Origin: Chloroflexota bacterium
GTDB taxonomy: Bacteria > Chloroflexota > Anaerolineae > Anaerolineales > UBA4823
DNA length: 41,355 nucleotides
Assembly (NCBI GenBank): GCA_023395675.1
Contig: JAEWYL010000197.1
Span: 1 to 41,355 of the forward strand
Reading direction: 5' to 3'
Below are positions 24,048-31,072 of the stretch, piece by piece. A program made the position numbers and the translations under genes. Numbering within the stretch: position 1 is the first letter of the stretch; every line of letters starts with the position of its first letter. The notes beneath the pieces were generated by a model. It did not search any database. It worked only from the letters and a program-made list of their open reading frames with translations, and was not told where the DNA came from.

Positions 24048-24788
24048 ATGGACGCGATCAAAATCAAGCAGGAAGTGAAAAATCGCTACGCCTCAATCGC
24101 CCTCCAGGGGGGCGGGTGCTGCGGCGGCGGGGGCGGCTGCTGCTCGAGCGAGCCGCAGACGGTTTCTCTGGTGGATTACGGCCCGCTGGAGGCGGCCGAG
24201 GGCAACCTGGGCCTGGGCTGCGGGCTGCCCACCCTGTACGCCGGGATCGGCGCGGGGGACACCGTGCTGGACCTGGGCAGCGGCGCCGGGGTGGACGTCT
24301 TCCTGGCTGCCAGAGCCGTGGGGCCGGAAGGGCGGGTGATCGGGGTGGATATGACCCCGGAGATGATCGCCCGGGCGCGGGAGAACGCCCTGAAGAGCGG
24401 CTACGCGAATGTGGACTTCCGCCTGGGCGAGATCGAGGCCCTCCCCGTCGAGAGCGCCAGCGTGGACGTGGTGCTCTCCAACTGCGTGATCAACCTGGCC
24501 CCCGACAAGCGCCGGGTTTTTGCCGAGATCCAGCGCGTGCTGAAACCGGGCGGCAGGTTCTCCATCTCCGATATCGTCACCTATGGGGACGTGCCGGAGG
24601 CAGTGCGCCAGGATATGGACCTGTGGGCGGGCTGCACCGCCGGGGCGCTGGACCAGGACGAGTACCTGGGGCTGCTGCAGGAGCAGGGTTTCAGCGGGGT
24701 GCAGGTGAACAGCCGGGTCAAATTCGACAACCCGGAGAGCAAGGCTTATGGATTCGCCAGCCTAACGGTGGAGGGGCGGAAAGTGTGA
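24048..24788 (+). CDS. arsM: Arsenite S-adenosylmethionine methyltransferase
   Basis: 246 residues. It methylates trivalent arsenic with SAM in the cytoplasm. The SAM site is VLDLGSGAGVD (73-83), with GVDMTPEMI as motif II. The three conserved arsenic-binding cysteines are readable as Cys58 (GLGCGLP), Cys146 (SNCVINL) and Cys196 (AGCTAGA). A Cys-Gly-rich stretch near the N-terminus holds two CC pairs (24-25 and 31-32), which may bind As(III) first. CAGGAGTGG precedes the ATG. The stop overlaps the GTG of the sigma factor gene. No arsR or arsenite pump is visible, so the partner sigma factor may control it. Confidence 0.92.
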   Translation: MDAIKIKQEVKNRYASIALQGGGCCGGGGGCCSSEPQTVSLVDYGPLEAAEGNLGLGCGLPTLYAGIGAGDTVLDLGSGAGVDVFLAARAVGPEGRVIGVDMTPEMIARARENALKSGYANVDFRLGEIEALPVESASVDVVLSNCVINLAPDKRRVFAEIQRVLKPGGRFSISDIVTYGDVPEAVRQDMDLWAGCTAGALDQDEYLGLLQEQGFSGVQVNSRVKFDNPESKAYGFASLTVEGRKV

Positions 24789-25333
24789 CCGTGACGACCG
24801 AAGAAGTCTACGCCGCGTTTGGCGACCGGCTCAAGGGATACATCTCCAGGCGGGTGGCGGACCCGGCGGACGCCGAGGACCTGCTGCAGGAGGTCTTTAT
24901 CAAGATCCACCGCCGGCTGGACGGGCTGCGCAGCAGCCAGCTCCTGGCCCCCTGGCTGTACCAGATCGCCCGCCGCTCGATCACCGATTACTACCGGGCG
25001 GCGCGGCCGGGCCTGGAGCTGCCCGAGAACCTCGCCCTGGAGGAGGCTGAGGAGAGCGAGGCCGAGGCTGAGCTGGCCCGGAGCCTGGAGCATATGCTCT
25101 ACTGCCTGCCCGAAAAGTACCGCCAGGCGGTGCGCCTGGCGGACCTGGAGGGGATGAAACAGGAGCAGGTAGCCGCCCGCCTGGGGCTGTCGCTCAGCGG
25201 GGCGAAATCCAGGGTGCAGCGCGGGCGCGAGCAGCTCCGCCGCTGCCTGCTGGAATGCTGCGAGCTGGAGTTCGACCGCCGCGGCCGCATCACCGCCTAC
25301 ACTCCCCGCTGCGGCTGCGGGAACGGCTGCTGA
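24785..25333 (+). CDS. sigZ: SigZ-like ECF RNA polymerase sigma factor
   Basis: 182 residues starting at a GTG that overlaps the arsM stop (GTGA), so the two are translationally coupled. Region 2 (DPADAEDLLQEVFIKIHRRL, WLYQIARRSITDYYR) and region 4 (LPEKYRQAVRLADLEG, AARLGLSLSGAKSRVQRGR) are complete. The C-terminal extension LECCELEFDRRGRITAYTPR is characteristic of SigZ-type factors and ends in CGCGNGC. The five-to-six clustered cysteines could bind As(III) or another thiophilic metal, a plausible direct sensor since no anti-sigma gene is next to it; this is inference. A 19-bp bidirectional terminator follows. Confidence 0.88.
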   Translation: MTVTTEEVYAAFGDRLKGYISRRVADPADAEDLLQEVFIKIHRRLDGLRSSQLLAPWLYQIARRSITDYYRAARPGLELPENLALEEAEESEAEAELARSLEHMLYCLPEKYRQAVRLADLEGMKQEQVAARLGLSLSGAKSRVQRGREQLRRCLLECCELEFDRRGRITAYTPRCGCGNGC

Positions 25334-25384
25334 ACGGCCCGCAGCCCAATCGAGGCGCTTCTCCCCCTCTCCCGTGTAAATTGG

Positions 25385-25427
25385 CAGAATCAAAAGACCG
25401 GCGCTGAACGCCGGTCTTTTGATTCTG
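25385..25427. terminator. Bidirectional terminator after arsM-sigZ
   Basis: A perfect 19-bp inverted repeat (25385-25403 and 25409-25427) with loop CTGAA. The GC core GACCGGCG is flanked by A-run and T-run, so it can terminate in both directions. Confidence 0.9.
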
Positions 25428-25523
25428 CATTCTTACAGCTCTGCGAATAGTCCATATGTCCCATTTCCCAATTTTTCGATCACGGTAATAATGTATGGAG
25501 AAACCGACCGACCGGGATGGTAT

Positions 25524-26114
25524 ATGAAAAGGATTTCAATTACAAAAACACTCTCACTGGTTCTGTTCAGTTCTCTCATTTTGACTGCGCTGGTCGCCCT
25601 GTTCCCCACGGGCAGGCAGGCCAGGGCCAACGGCGAGGAGCGGGTGTTCCTGCCCATGCTCGCCGGCGGCGGCCCCCCCGCCCCGACCTGCAGTCTCAAA
25701 TTCTCCTACCAGTCCAGCGCAGACGAGGCTTTCGAGAGCCGGGTGATCAACCTGATCAACCGCGAGCGGGAGAAAGCCGGCGCACCGCCCGTCTCGGGCA
25801 GCTCCTCCCTCACCCAGGTCGCACGCTACCACAGCAACGACATGGCCCTCAACGGGGTCCTGAGCCATGACGGCTCGCAGGGCGAGGATTTCGGGACGCG
25901 CATCAGCTGGGGCTGCGACCGCTACTCCTATGCGGGTGAGATCATCGCCGCCGGTTATCCCAACCCCGAAAGCGTGATCCAGGGCTGGCTCAACAGCCCG
26001 CCGCACCGGTCCATCATGCTGGACCCGGTCTACCGCGTGGCCGGCGTCGGGTATGCCCAGCGGAACCAGAGCGAGGCGTACTGGACGGTTGATTTCATCG
26101 CCCCTGTGCGGTAA
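25524..26114 (+). CDS. Secreted CAP/SCP-domain protein
   Basis: 196 residues from the ATG at 25524, which has GGGATGG just upstream and opens a clear signal peptide (KRISITKTL then a hydrophobic core to about residue 27, ending near ARA). After it comes RVFLPMLAGG (40-49), a short hydrophobic 'FLPM' segment. The CAP domain (about 66-196) has the cavity residues His103, His115 (LSHDG), Glu139 (AGEIIAAG) and His161 (NSPPHRSIML). Cys56 and Cys131 may form a disulfide. Bacterial CAP proteins are extracellular, and their activity (lipid or peptide binding) is mostly unresolved. It is a single gene flanked by hairpin terminators. Confidence 0.88.
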   Translation: MKRISITKTLSLVLFSSLILTALVALFPTGRQARANGEERVFLPMLAGGGPPAPTCSLKFSYQSSADEAFESRVINLINREREKAGAPPVSGSSSLTQVARYHSNDMALNGVLSHDGSQGEDFGTRISWGCDRYSYAGEIIAAGYPNPESVIQGWLNSPPHRSIMLDPVYRVAGVGYAQRNQSEAYWTVDFIAPVR

Positions 26115-26151
26115 CCTCCGCGGTCTTCTCGTCCAATCCTTGATAATGTAA

Positions 26152-26190
26152 TTGGGGAAAATGTGCGGCAAGACCGCACATTTTCCCCAA
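26152..26190. terminator. Bidirectional terminator between convergent genes
   Basis: TTGGGGAAAATGTGCGG (26152-26168) pairs perfectly with CCGCACATTTTCCCCAA (26174-26190) over a 5-nt loop. It lies between the plus-strand CAP gene and the minus-strand ADP-ribosylglycohydrolase fusion. Confidence 0.9.
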
Positions 26191-26254
26191 CGAAATTACA
26201 GTCTTCGCTCCGGAACCTACCGAGAGAACCATTTCGGCTGCCGCAGGGCCGGGT

Positions 26255-28282
26255 CTAATCCGGCCCGCACACGGCCACCCTGTTTTTCCCCTGATCTTTC
26301 GCCGCTTCCAGGCCGCGCTCGGCCACGTGCAGCAGTTCCTGCACCGACTGGCCGTGCTCCGGAAAAGCCGCGGCTCCGACCGAGATGGTGGAGGGCAGCA
26401 GCCAGGTCCTGGAGGCCCGCTCCACCGCGGCGCACAGGCGCTGCCCGATGTGCAGCGCCCGCTCGAGGCCGGTGTTCGGCAGCAAGACGAGGAACTCGTC
26501 CCCCGTCCGCCAGCGGGCCAGGAAATCCGACTGGCGCAGCTGGAGCTGCAGGGTCACCCCGAGCAGGAGGATGGCCTCATCCCCCGCCTCGTAGCTGATC
26601 TGGTTATACTGGCGCAAATTATCCCCATCCACCAGCAGCACGGTCAGGGGCTCGGCCGTCCTCCAGGCCTGGGCCACCGCAGTCTCGAACGCGCTCATCG
26701 CGGCGCGCATATTCGGCAGCTGCGAGACGCTGTCGGTGCGCGCCAGGTTGAGCAGCTCGTCGGCGGTGCAGCCCAGGCGCAGCATCTGCTCCGCCAGGTC
26801 CTCGATCATCCAGGGGTAATCGGGGCGTGAGCGCATCTCCCCGGCGTTAAACTCGCGCACCCGGCCCGTCCCCAGAGACAACTGGTGCCCGTCCAGGGCC
26901 AGGAAGAGGCCGGAGAGCACAAAACCCGGGCTGATCTTCTCCGTCTCCAGAAAATGGACCAGGGCCAGCCGGGCGGGCTCCAGGTTTGTCTCCCCGTATT
27001 CCTGGTCCAGGCGGTCCGCCAGGTTCAGGGCCTGGGCCGCGGCCCGGGCCGGGTCCCCGGCGCTGAGGATCAGGGCGAACTGGTCGCCCCCGGTGCGGAA
27101 GACCGGCCCCCCGCCGGAGCTTTCCAGGAGGTGGGCGCAGTTTTTCAGCAGCTCGTCGCCCGCGGTGCGGCCCATGCGCCGGTTGACCTGGCGTAAAGAG
27201 GGCAGGCGCACCGACAGCAGGCTGAACAACTTCTGGTCGCCGGTCTCGGGCCGGTTCTTCACCCAGTCCAGCAGGCTGAGCAGGTTCGGCAGGCCGGTGA
27301 GGGCGTCCTCGCGGATGCCGGACTGGTCGGGAGCAGACAGGTTACGGGAGACGAGCCCCGCGCCGGGGAAGAGGGCCGGCCCGCCCGGGGAGAGGATCTG
27401 CAGCGTGCGGCTGCGCGGCGGGCGCTCGCCGGGAAGGGGCTCGCGCCGGGCCAGCCAGCCTTCGGGCAGCCCAAGCGCAGAGAGGGCGGTGATGCCGCCC
27501 ACGATGGCGCAGACGGTGTCCCGCAGGCCCATGCCCGCCACGGCCTGCCACAGGGCTTCCTCGAAGTCGTCCAGGTGGTGGGCCGCGCACCAGAGCGAGA
27601 AGGGGACCGTATCCTGGGCGGAATTACTGAGGCCGACCCCCAGCTCTTCCACCGCCCGGAAGAAGTCGTGGGCGGGGATGGCGGCGGCGATCTCCAGCGC
27701 CTCCCGCACATCGCTCTCCTGGACGTAGGGGAGCACGGCCCGCAGGAAGTCCTCGCCGGCCGGCGGGCTGCCCGCGGCGGCGATGGAGGCGGCCGCCGCC
27801 ACGGCCTCCGCCCCCGCCAGGCTCTCCGGGTAGGTGTGGGTCACACCGGCCGCGAGCAGGGCTTCGCGGGCGGCGCGGTCGGGCGCGCCGGCAAAATATG
27901 CGCCGATGGGCGCAGCCCGGGCCGGGGCCGCGCTGCTGTAGGCCCCATCCCCCAGGGTGGAACGGGCCGCGGAGCGGAAATACTCGCCGGAAGTGATGCG
28001 CTCCAGCACCTGGCTCATCGCCTGGGCATAGCCGCGCGAAGAATCCACGCTGTAAGCGCGGGCCAGCCGGCGCGCCAGCGAGTCCTGGTCAATCATGCCC
28101 CGCTCCCGCAGCTCGTCCAACACCGCCAGGGCGATCTGGGTATCGTCCGTCCAGCACCAGGGGGCTTCGGGCAGGACCCGGGTTTCAATCAGAATTAATG
28201 CCTGGGGGAAAAAAAGGCTGGCGCCAAAAGCGTCGCCCAGCGAAAGGCCTTGCAGGCTGAGAAGAGATTGCTCGAGCGTCAT
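26255..28282 (-). CDS. ADP-ribosylglycohydrolase fused to two GGDEF domains
   Basis: 675 residues from the ATG at 28282; an earlier in-frame TTG at 28339 is less likely. Residues 1-280 are an ADP-ribosyl-[dinitrogenase reductase] hydrolase-type domain: LSLGDAFGAS, metal-binding WTDDT (44-48), GDGAYSSAAPARAAPIG, and C-terminal LRDTVCAIVGG with Asp255. In DraG-type enzymes the last motif is D-x-D-T; here the first Asp is Leu253, so the binuclear metal site may be incomplete. GGDEF-1 (about 325-470) has FRTGGDQF (E to Q), probably inactive. GGDEF-2 (about 513-675) has RTGDEF and looks complete except for the first Gly. No transmembrane helix is seen. The fusion may tie ADP-ribose or NAD signals to cyclic-di-nucleotide signalling. 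Confidence 0.85.
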   Translation of the reverse strand: MTLEQSLLSLQGLSLGDAFGASLFFPQALILIETRVLPEAPWCWTDDTQIALAVLDELRERGMIDQDSLARRLARAYSVDSSRGYAQAMSQVLERITSGEYFRSAARSTLGDGAYSSAAPARAAPIGAYFAGAPDRAAREALLAAGVTHTYPESLAGAEAVAAAASIAAAGSPPAGEDFLRAVLPYVQESDVREALEIAAAIPAHDFFRAVEELGVGLSNSAQDTVPFSLWCAAHHLDDFEEALWQAVAGMGLRDTVCAIVGGITALSALGLPEGWLARREPLPGERPPRSRTLQILSPGGPALFPGAGLVSRNLSAPDQSGIREDALTGLPNLLSLLDWVKNRPETGDQKLFSLLSVRLPSLRQVNRRMGRTAGDELLKNCAHLLESSGGGPVFRTGGDQFALILSAGDPARAAAQALNLADRLDQEYGETNLEPARLALVHFLETEKISPGFVLSGLFLALDGHQLSLGTGRVREFNAGEMRSRPDYPWMIEDLAEQMLRLGCTADELLNLARTDSVSQLPNMRAAMSAFETAVAQAWRTAEPLTVLLVDGDNLRQYNQISYEAGDEAILLLGVTLQLQLRQSDFLARWRTGDEFLVLLPNTGLERALHIGQRLCAAVERASRTWLLPSTISVGAAAFPEHGQSVQELLHVAERGLEAAKDQGKNRVAVCGPD

Positions 28283-28781
28283 AACGATCGAATGCGCCTC
28301 CCGGGCAGCAGCCCGGACCGTCCACCGTACCTGAAGCAAGCCTCCCTGCCAGCAGGAACTGTTTTAAGATGGGATCATCCTTGAACCCTTCGACTCACTT
28401 TACATCACCCTCAGCGTAAGGATATCTCAGAAGTGTTTCGCGCCGGCTTACAGAATTGTAAGCCATCAGTTTGCGAAGGGGATGGCTTTCTCCCTCCCCT
28501 GGCCCGGCTTTGCAGGCTGTGGGAGTGCGCCGCTCTGCTTAGCGAGCGCTGCAAAGCCTTAGCGGATCGCGGAGGGGGTTCTTAGGTGAGTCCCGATCCG
28601 CTAGCCGTGTATGAATTTACCCCTCCCCTATTGCCGGCTTTGCGGCACCCCCTCCCCACCGTGGTTTGCGCTTAGGGGAAGCCCGTAAGCGCAAAACCCA
28701 CGCCGTGGAGAGGGGAGCCAGCGCGCACACTGACCGCAAGCGGGGCACCCTCGCCCACTGAACGCGCCCTCAAGCAATTCC
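28283..28781. other. Intergenic region with three consecutive stem-loops
   Basis: No gene is seen. Perfect inverted repeats occur in series: GGCTTTGCAG (28506-28515)/CTGCAAAGCC (28549-28558), AGCGGATCG (28561-28569)/CGATCCGCT (28594-28602), and TTTGCGCTTA (28665-28674)/TAAGCGCAAA (28686-28695). CCTCCCC and GGGGAG tracts lie around them. It looks like a composite of palindromic repeat units and has no T-runs typical of terminators. Confidence 0.5.
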
Positions 28782-28811
28782 TTGACTCCTCCCCGAAAAC
28801 CGTGATAAACT
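28782..28811 (+). promoter_or_regulatory. Promoter of the ABC exporter leader RNA
   Basis: TTGACT (28782-28787) and TAAACT (28806-28811) are 18 bp apart, with TG one base before the -10 (extended -10). The expected start is near 28818, 64 nt before the leader peptide gene. Confidence 0.6.
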
Positions 28812-28881
28812 TGTGCGCATTGGGAAGTGAGTCTGCCCCAGGCAGGCTGCCGGTTTGGTGAGCGAAAGGAAAGGCGCAGGT

Positions 28882-28980
28882 ATGGTGAACCCCAACTTGA
28901 TCTTTCTACGGTTTCGAAGCGATGCCCCTTTCAGCGGCATGGTGTTCGACCGCGGAGTGCGCCTGTTGACCGGCCAGTAG
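28882..28980 (+). CDS. Putative 32-residue leader peptide of the ABC exporter operon
   Basis: A short open frame encoding 32 residues, beginning MVNPNLIFLRFRSDAP and ending RLLTGQ before TAG. A strong Shine-Dalgarno-like AGGAAAGG lies seven bases before the ATG. The frame sits between a good promoter and two terminators that precede a heterodimeric ABC exporter. The same layout (leader peptide, terminator, two half-transporters) is known from bmrB-bmrC-bmrD of Bacillus subtilis, where ribosome-targeting drugs relieve attenuation. The peptide contains Arg-Phe-Arg, an R-x-R pattern of the kind at which macrolides stall ribosomes. Its function is inferred, and translation is unproven. Confidence 0.5.
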   Translation: MVNPNLIFLRFRSDAPFSGMVFDRGVRLLTGQ

Positions 28981-29004
28981 ACGGATCCGTTTGCGGATAA
29001 TCTG

Positions 29005-29038
29005 AGCCACGGGCGTGCTCAAGCCCCGTGGCTTTTTT
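29005..29038 (+). terminator. Attenuator terminator 1 before the ABC exporter
   Basis: AGCCACGGG (29005-29013) and CCCGTGGCT (29025-29033) form a 9-bp stem, followed by a run of T (29033-29038). It lies 24 bp after the leader peptide stop and well before the exporter start at 29168, so transcription must pass it to express the pump. Confidence 0.8.
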
Positions 29039-29051
29039 ATTTCGAGCTTTA

Positions 29052-29077
29052 AGGCCACGGTGAACCGTGGCTTTTTT
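29052..29077 (+). terminator. Attenuator terminator 2 before the ABC exporter
   Basis: GCCACGG (29054-29060) and CCGTGGC (29065-29071) form a 7-bp stem with a TGAA loop, then six T. Its arms are nearly the same as those of terminator 1, so the 5' arm of one can pair with the 3' arm of the other, giving alternative structures. Confidence 0.8.
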
Positions 29078-29167
29078 CGTCCTCCGGGCTGTGGAGACGT
29101 CCGGCGGCTGTCACAAAAAACCTGGTTGCGGCATTGAGAATGCCAACAGGTACTGCGGAGGAAAGTC

Positions 29168-31036
29168 TTGAAGAACAACCAAAACCCTGAGACTTACGAT
29201 CTACGGCAGGCGGTGAGCGACAACCGGGCTGTCGGTCTGTGGCGGCTGATGAGCGGCTACCGGCTGCCTTACCTGGGAGCGACCACTTCGATGGCGCTGT
29301 CCGCGCTCTCGAAAACCCTCACCTACCTGCTGCTGCGCCATTTCATCGACAACGTCATCGGGCAGCCGGGCTCGGGCAGCGAGCTGCCGCTGATCGCGGC
29401 GGGTTTCCTGGGCCTGGCGGCGCTGGAGGGCACTTTCAGCTTCCTGGCGGGCAGGCTGGCGGCCTACACCTCGGAAGGGGCCGTGCGCCGGCTGCGGAAC
29501 TTCCTGTTCGACCACATCCAGCACCTGTCCTTCGCCTACCACGCCAAAACCCCCACGGGCGAGCTGATCCAGCGCTCCACCTCCGACGTCGAGTCGCTGC
29601 GGCGCTTCTACTCCGAACAGGCGCTGGGGATGGGCCGCATCGTGCTGCTCTTCCTGGTCAACTTCGCCGCCCTGCTGCAGCTCAACGTCCAGCTGGCGCT
29701 GATCTCGGTCATCGTCGTCCCGTTCGTGGTGCTCACCTCATTCTTCTTCTTCAAGCGCATCATGAAGGTGTACGAGAAGTACCAGGAACAGGAGGCAGTG
29801 CTCTCCACCACCCTGCAGGAGAACCTGGCCGGGGTGCGCGTGGTGAAAGCCTTCGCCCGCCAGGAATACGAACGCGGGAAGTTCGAGAAGGACAACTGGG
29901 AGAAATTCCTCCGGGGCAAGCGCCTGGTGGTCATGCACGCCCTGTTCTGGCCCGTCTCGGACATCCTCTGCGGGGCGCAGATGCTGGGCGGCTTCGTGGT
30001 CGGGGCGATCATGGCGATCAACGGCGAGATCTCCGTCGGCACCTACCTGGCCTATGCGGGCCTGGTGGTGTGGTTGATCTGGCCCATGCGCAACCTCGGG
30101 CGGCTGATCGTCCAGGCCTCCACCGGTATGGTCTCTTACAACCGGGTGATGGAGGTGATCCGCGAGGCGCGCGAGCCCCTGGAACAGGGCGACTACCAGC
30201 CGGCGGAGGGCGTGAAGGGACACCTGGCCTTCGACGACGTCTGCTTCGAATACCAGTCGGACGCTCCGGTGCTGGAGCACATCAGCTTCGAGTGCAGGCC
30301 CGGGCAGGCCGTCGCCCTGCTCGGCTCCACCGGCTCGGGCAAGACCACCCTGGTCAACCTGCTGCCGCGCTTCTACGACTACTCCAGCGGCCGCCTGACC
30401 CTGGACGGGGTGGACCTGAAACGCTACCCGCGCCGCTTCCTGCGCTCGCAGATCGGCATCGTGGAGCAGGAGCCGTTCCTGTTCTCACGCTCGATCCGCG
30501 AGAACATCAGCTACGGTGTGGGGCGGGAGGTCACGCAGGAGGAGGTGGAGGCGGCGGCGCGGGCCGCGGCCATCCACGAGGTGATCATGACCTTCCCCGA
30601 GGGCTACAACACCCTGGTGGGTGAAAAAGGCGTGACCCTCTCGGGCGGGCAGAAGCAGCGGGTGGCGATCGCCCGTACGCTGCTGAAGAACCCGCGCATC
30701 CTGATCCTGGACGACTCGACCTCCTCGGTAGATACCGAGACCGAGGCCGAGATCCGCTCGGCCCTGGAAGACCTGGTGCAGGGACGCACGACCTTTATCA
30801 TCGCCCACCGCATCCAGAGCGTGATGAACGCCGACCTGATCCTGGTGCTCAAGGAAGGGCGCATCGTCCAGAAGGGCAGGCACGACGAACTGCTGGCCCA
30901 GGAGGGCATCTACCGCCAGATCTACGAGATCCAGACCCGCATTGACGCGGAGCTGGAGCACGAGATCGCCTCGACGGTGGAAGCCCGGGGCGAGATGAAA
31001 CAGTTGGAAGAGGAGCCGCTGGCGCAGGCCGACTGA
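29168..31036 (+). CDS. ABC exporter half-transporter with degenerate Walker B (BmrC/TM287-type)
   Basis: 622 residues starting at a TTG with GGAGG six bases upstream; the first in-frame ATG comes only at residue 28, inside the membrane-domain entry. Six helices (about 35-330) are followed by an ATPase domain: Walker A GSTGSGKT (386-393), signature LSGGQKQR (from 491) and Walker B LILDDSTSS, where Asp516 replaces the catalytic Glu. This is the usual degenerate half of heterodimeric multidrug exporters. The partner is encoded 30 bp downstream. Expression is probably controlled by the leader peptide and two terminators upstream. The substrate is not deducible; drugs or lipids are typical. Confidence 0.92.
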   Translation: MKNNQNPETYDLRQAVSDNRAVGLWRLMSGYRLPYLGATTSMALSALSKTLTYLLLRHFIDNVIGQPGSGSELPLIAAGFLGLAALEGTFSFLAGRLAAYTSEGAVRRLRNFLFDHIQHLSFAYHAKTPTGELIQRSTSDVESLRRFYSEQALGMGRIVLLFLVNFAALLQLNVQLALISVIVVPFVVLTSFFFFKRIMKVYEKYQEQEAVLSTTLQENLAGVRVVKAFARQEYERGKFEKDNWEKFLRGKRLVVMHALFWPVSDILCGAQMLGGFVVGAIMAINGEISVGTYLAYAGLVVWLIWPMRNLGRLIVQASTGMVSYNRVMEVIREAREPLEQGDYQPAEGVKGHLAFDDVCFEYQSDAPVLEHISFECRPGQAVALLGSTGSGKTTLVNLLPRFYDYSSGRLTLDGVDLKRYPRRFLRSQIGIVEQEPFLFSRSIRENISYGVGREVTQEEVEAAARAAAIHEVIMTFPEGYNTLVGEKGVTLSGGQKQRVAIARTLLKNPRILILDDSTSSVDTETEAEIRSALEDLVQGRTTFIIAHRIQSVMNADLILVLKEGRIVQKGRHDELLAQEGIYRQIYEIQTRIDAELEHEIASTVEARGEMKQLEEEPLAQAD

Positions 31037-31072
31037 GCCTGCGCCGGCGGAAATCCCCCGGAGGGGATGAGC

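Noticed and set aside
28818..29004. Known riboswitch (cobalamin, guanidine, SAM, TPP classes) before the ABC exporter
   Set aside because: None of the conserved core sequences of these classes could be found by eye, whereas a well-positioned reading frame with a strong ribosome site is present.
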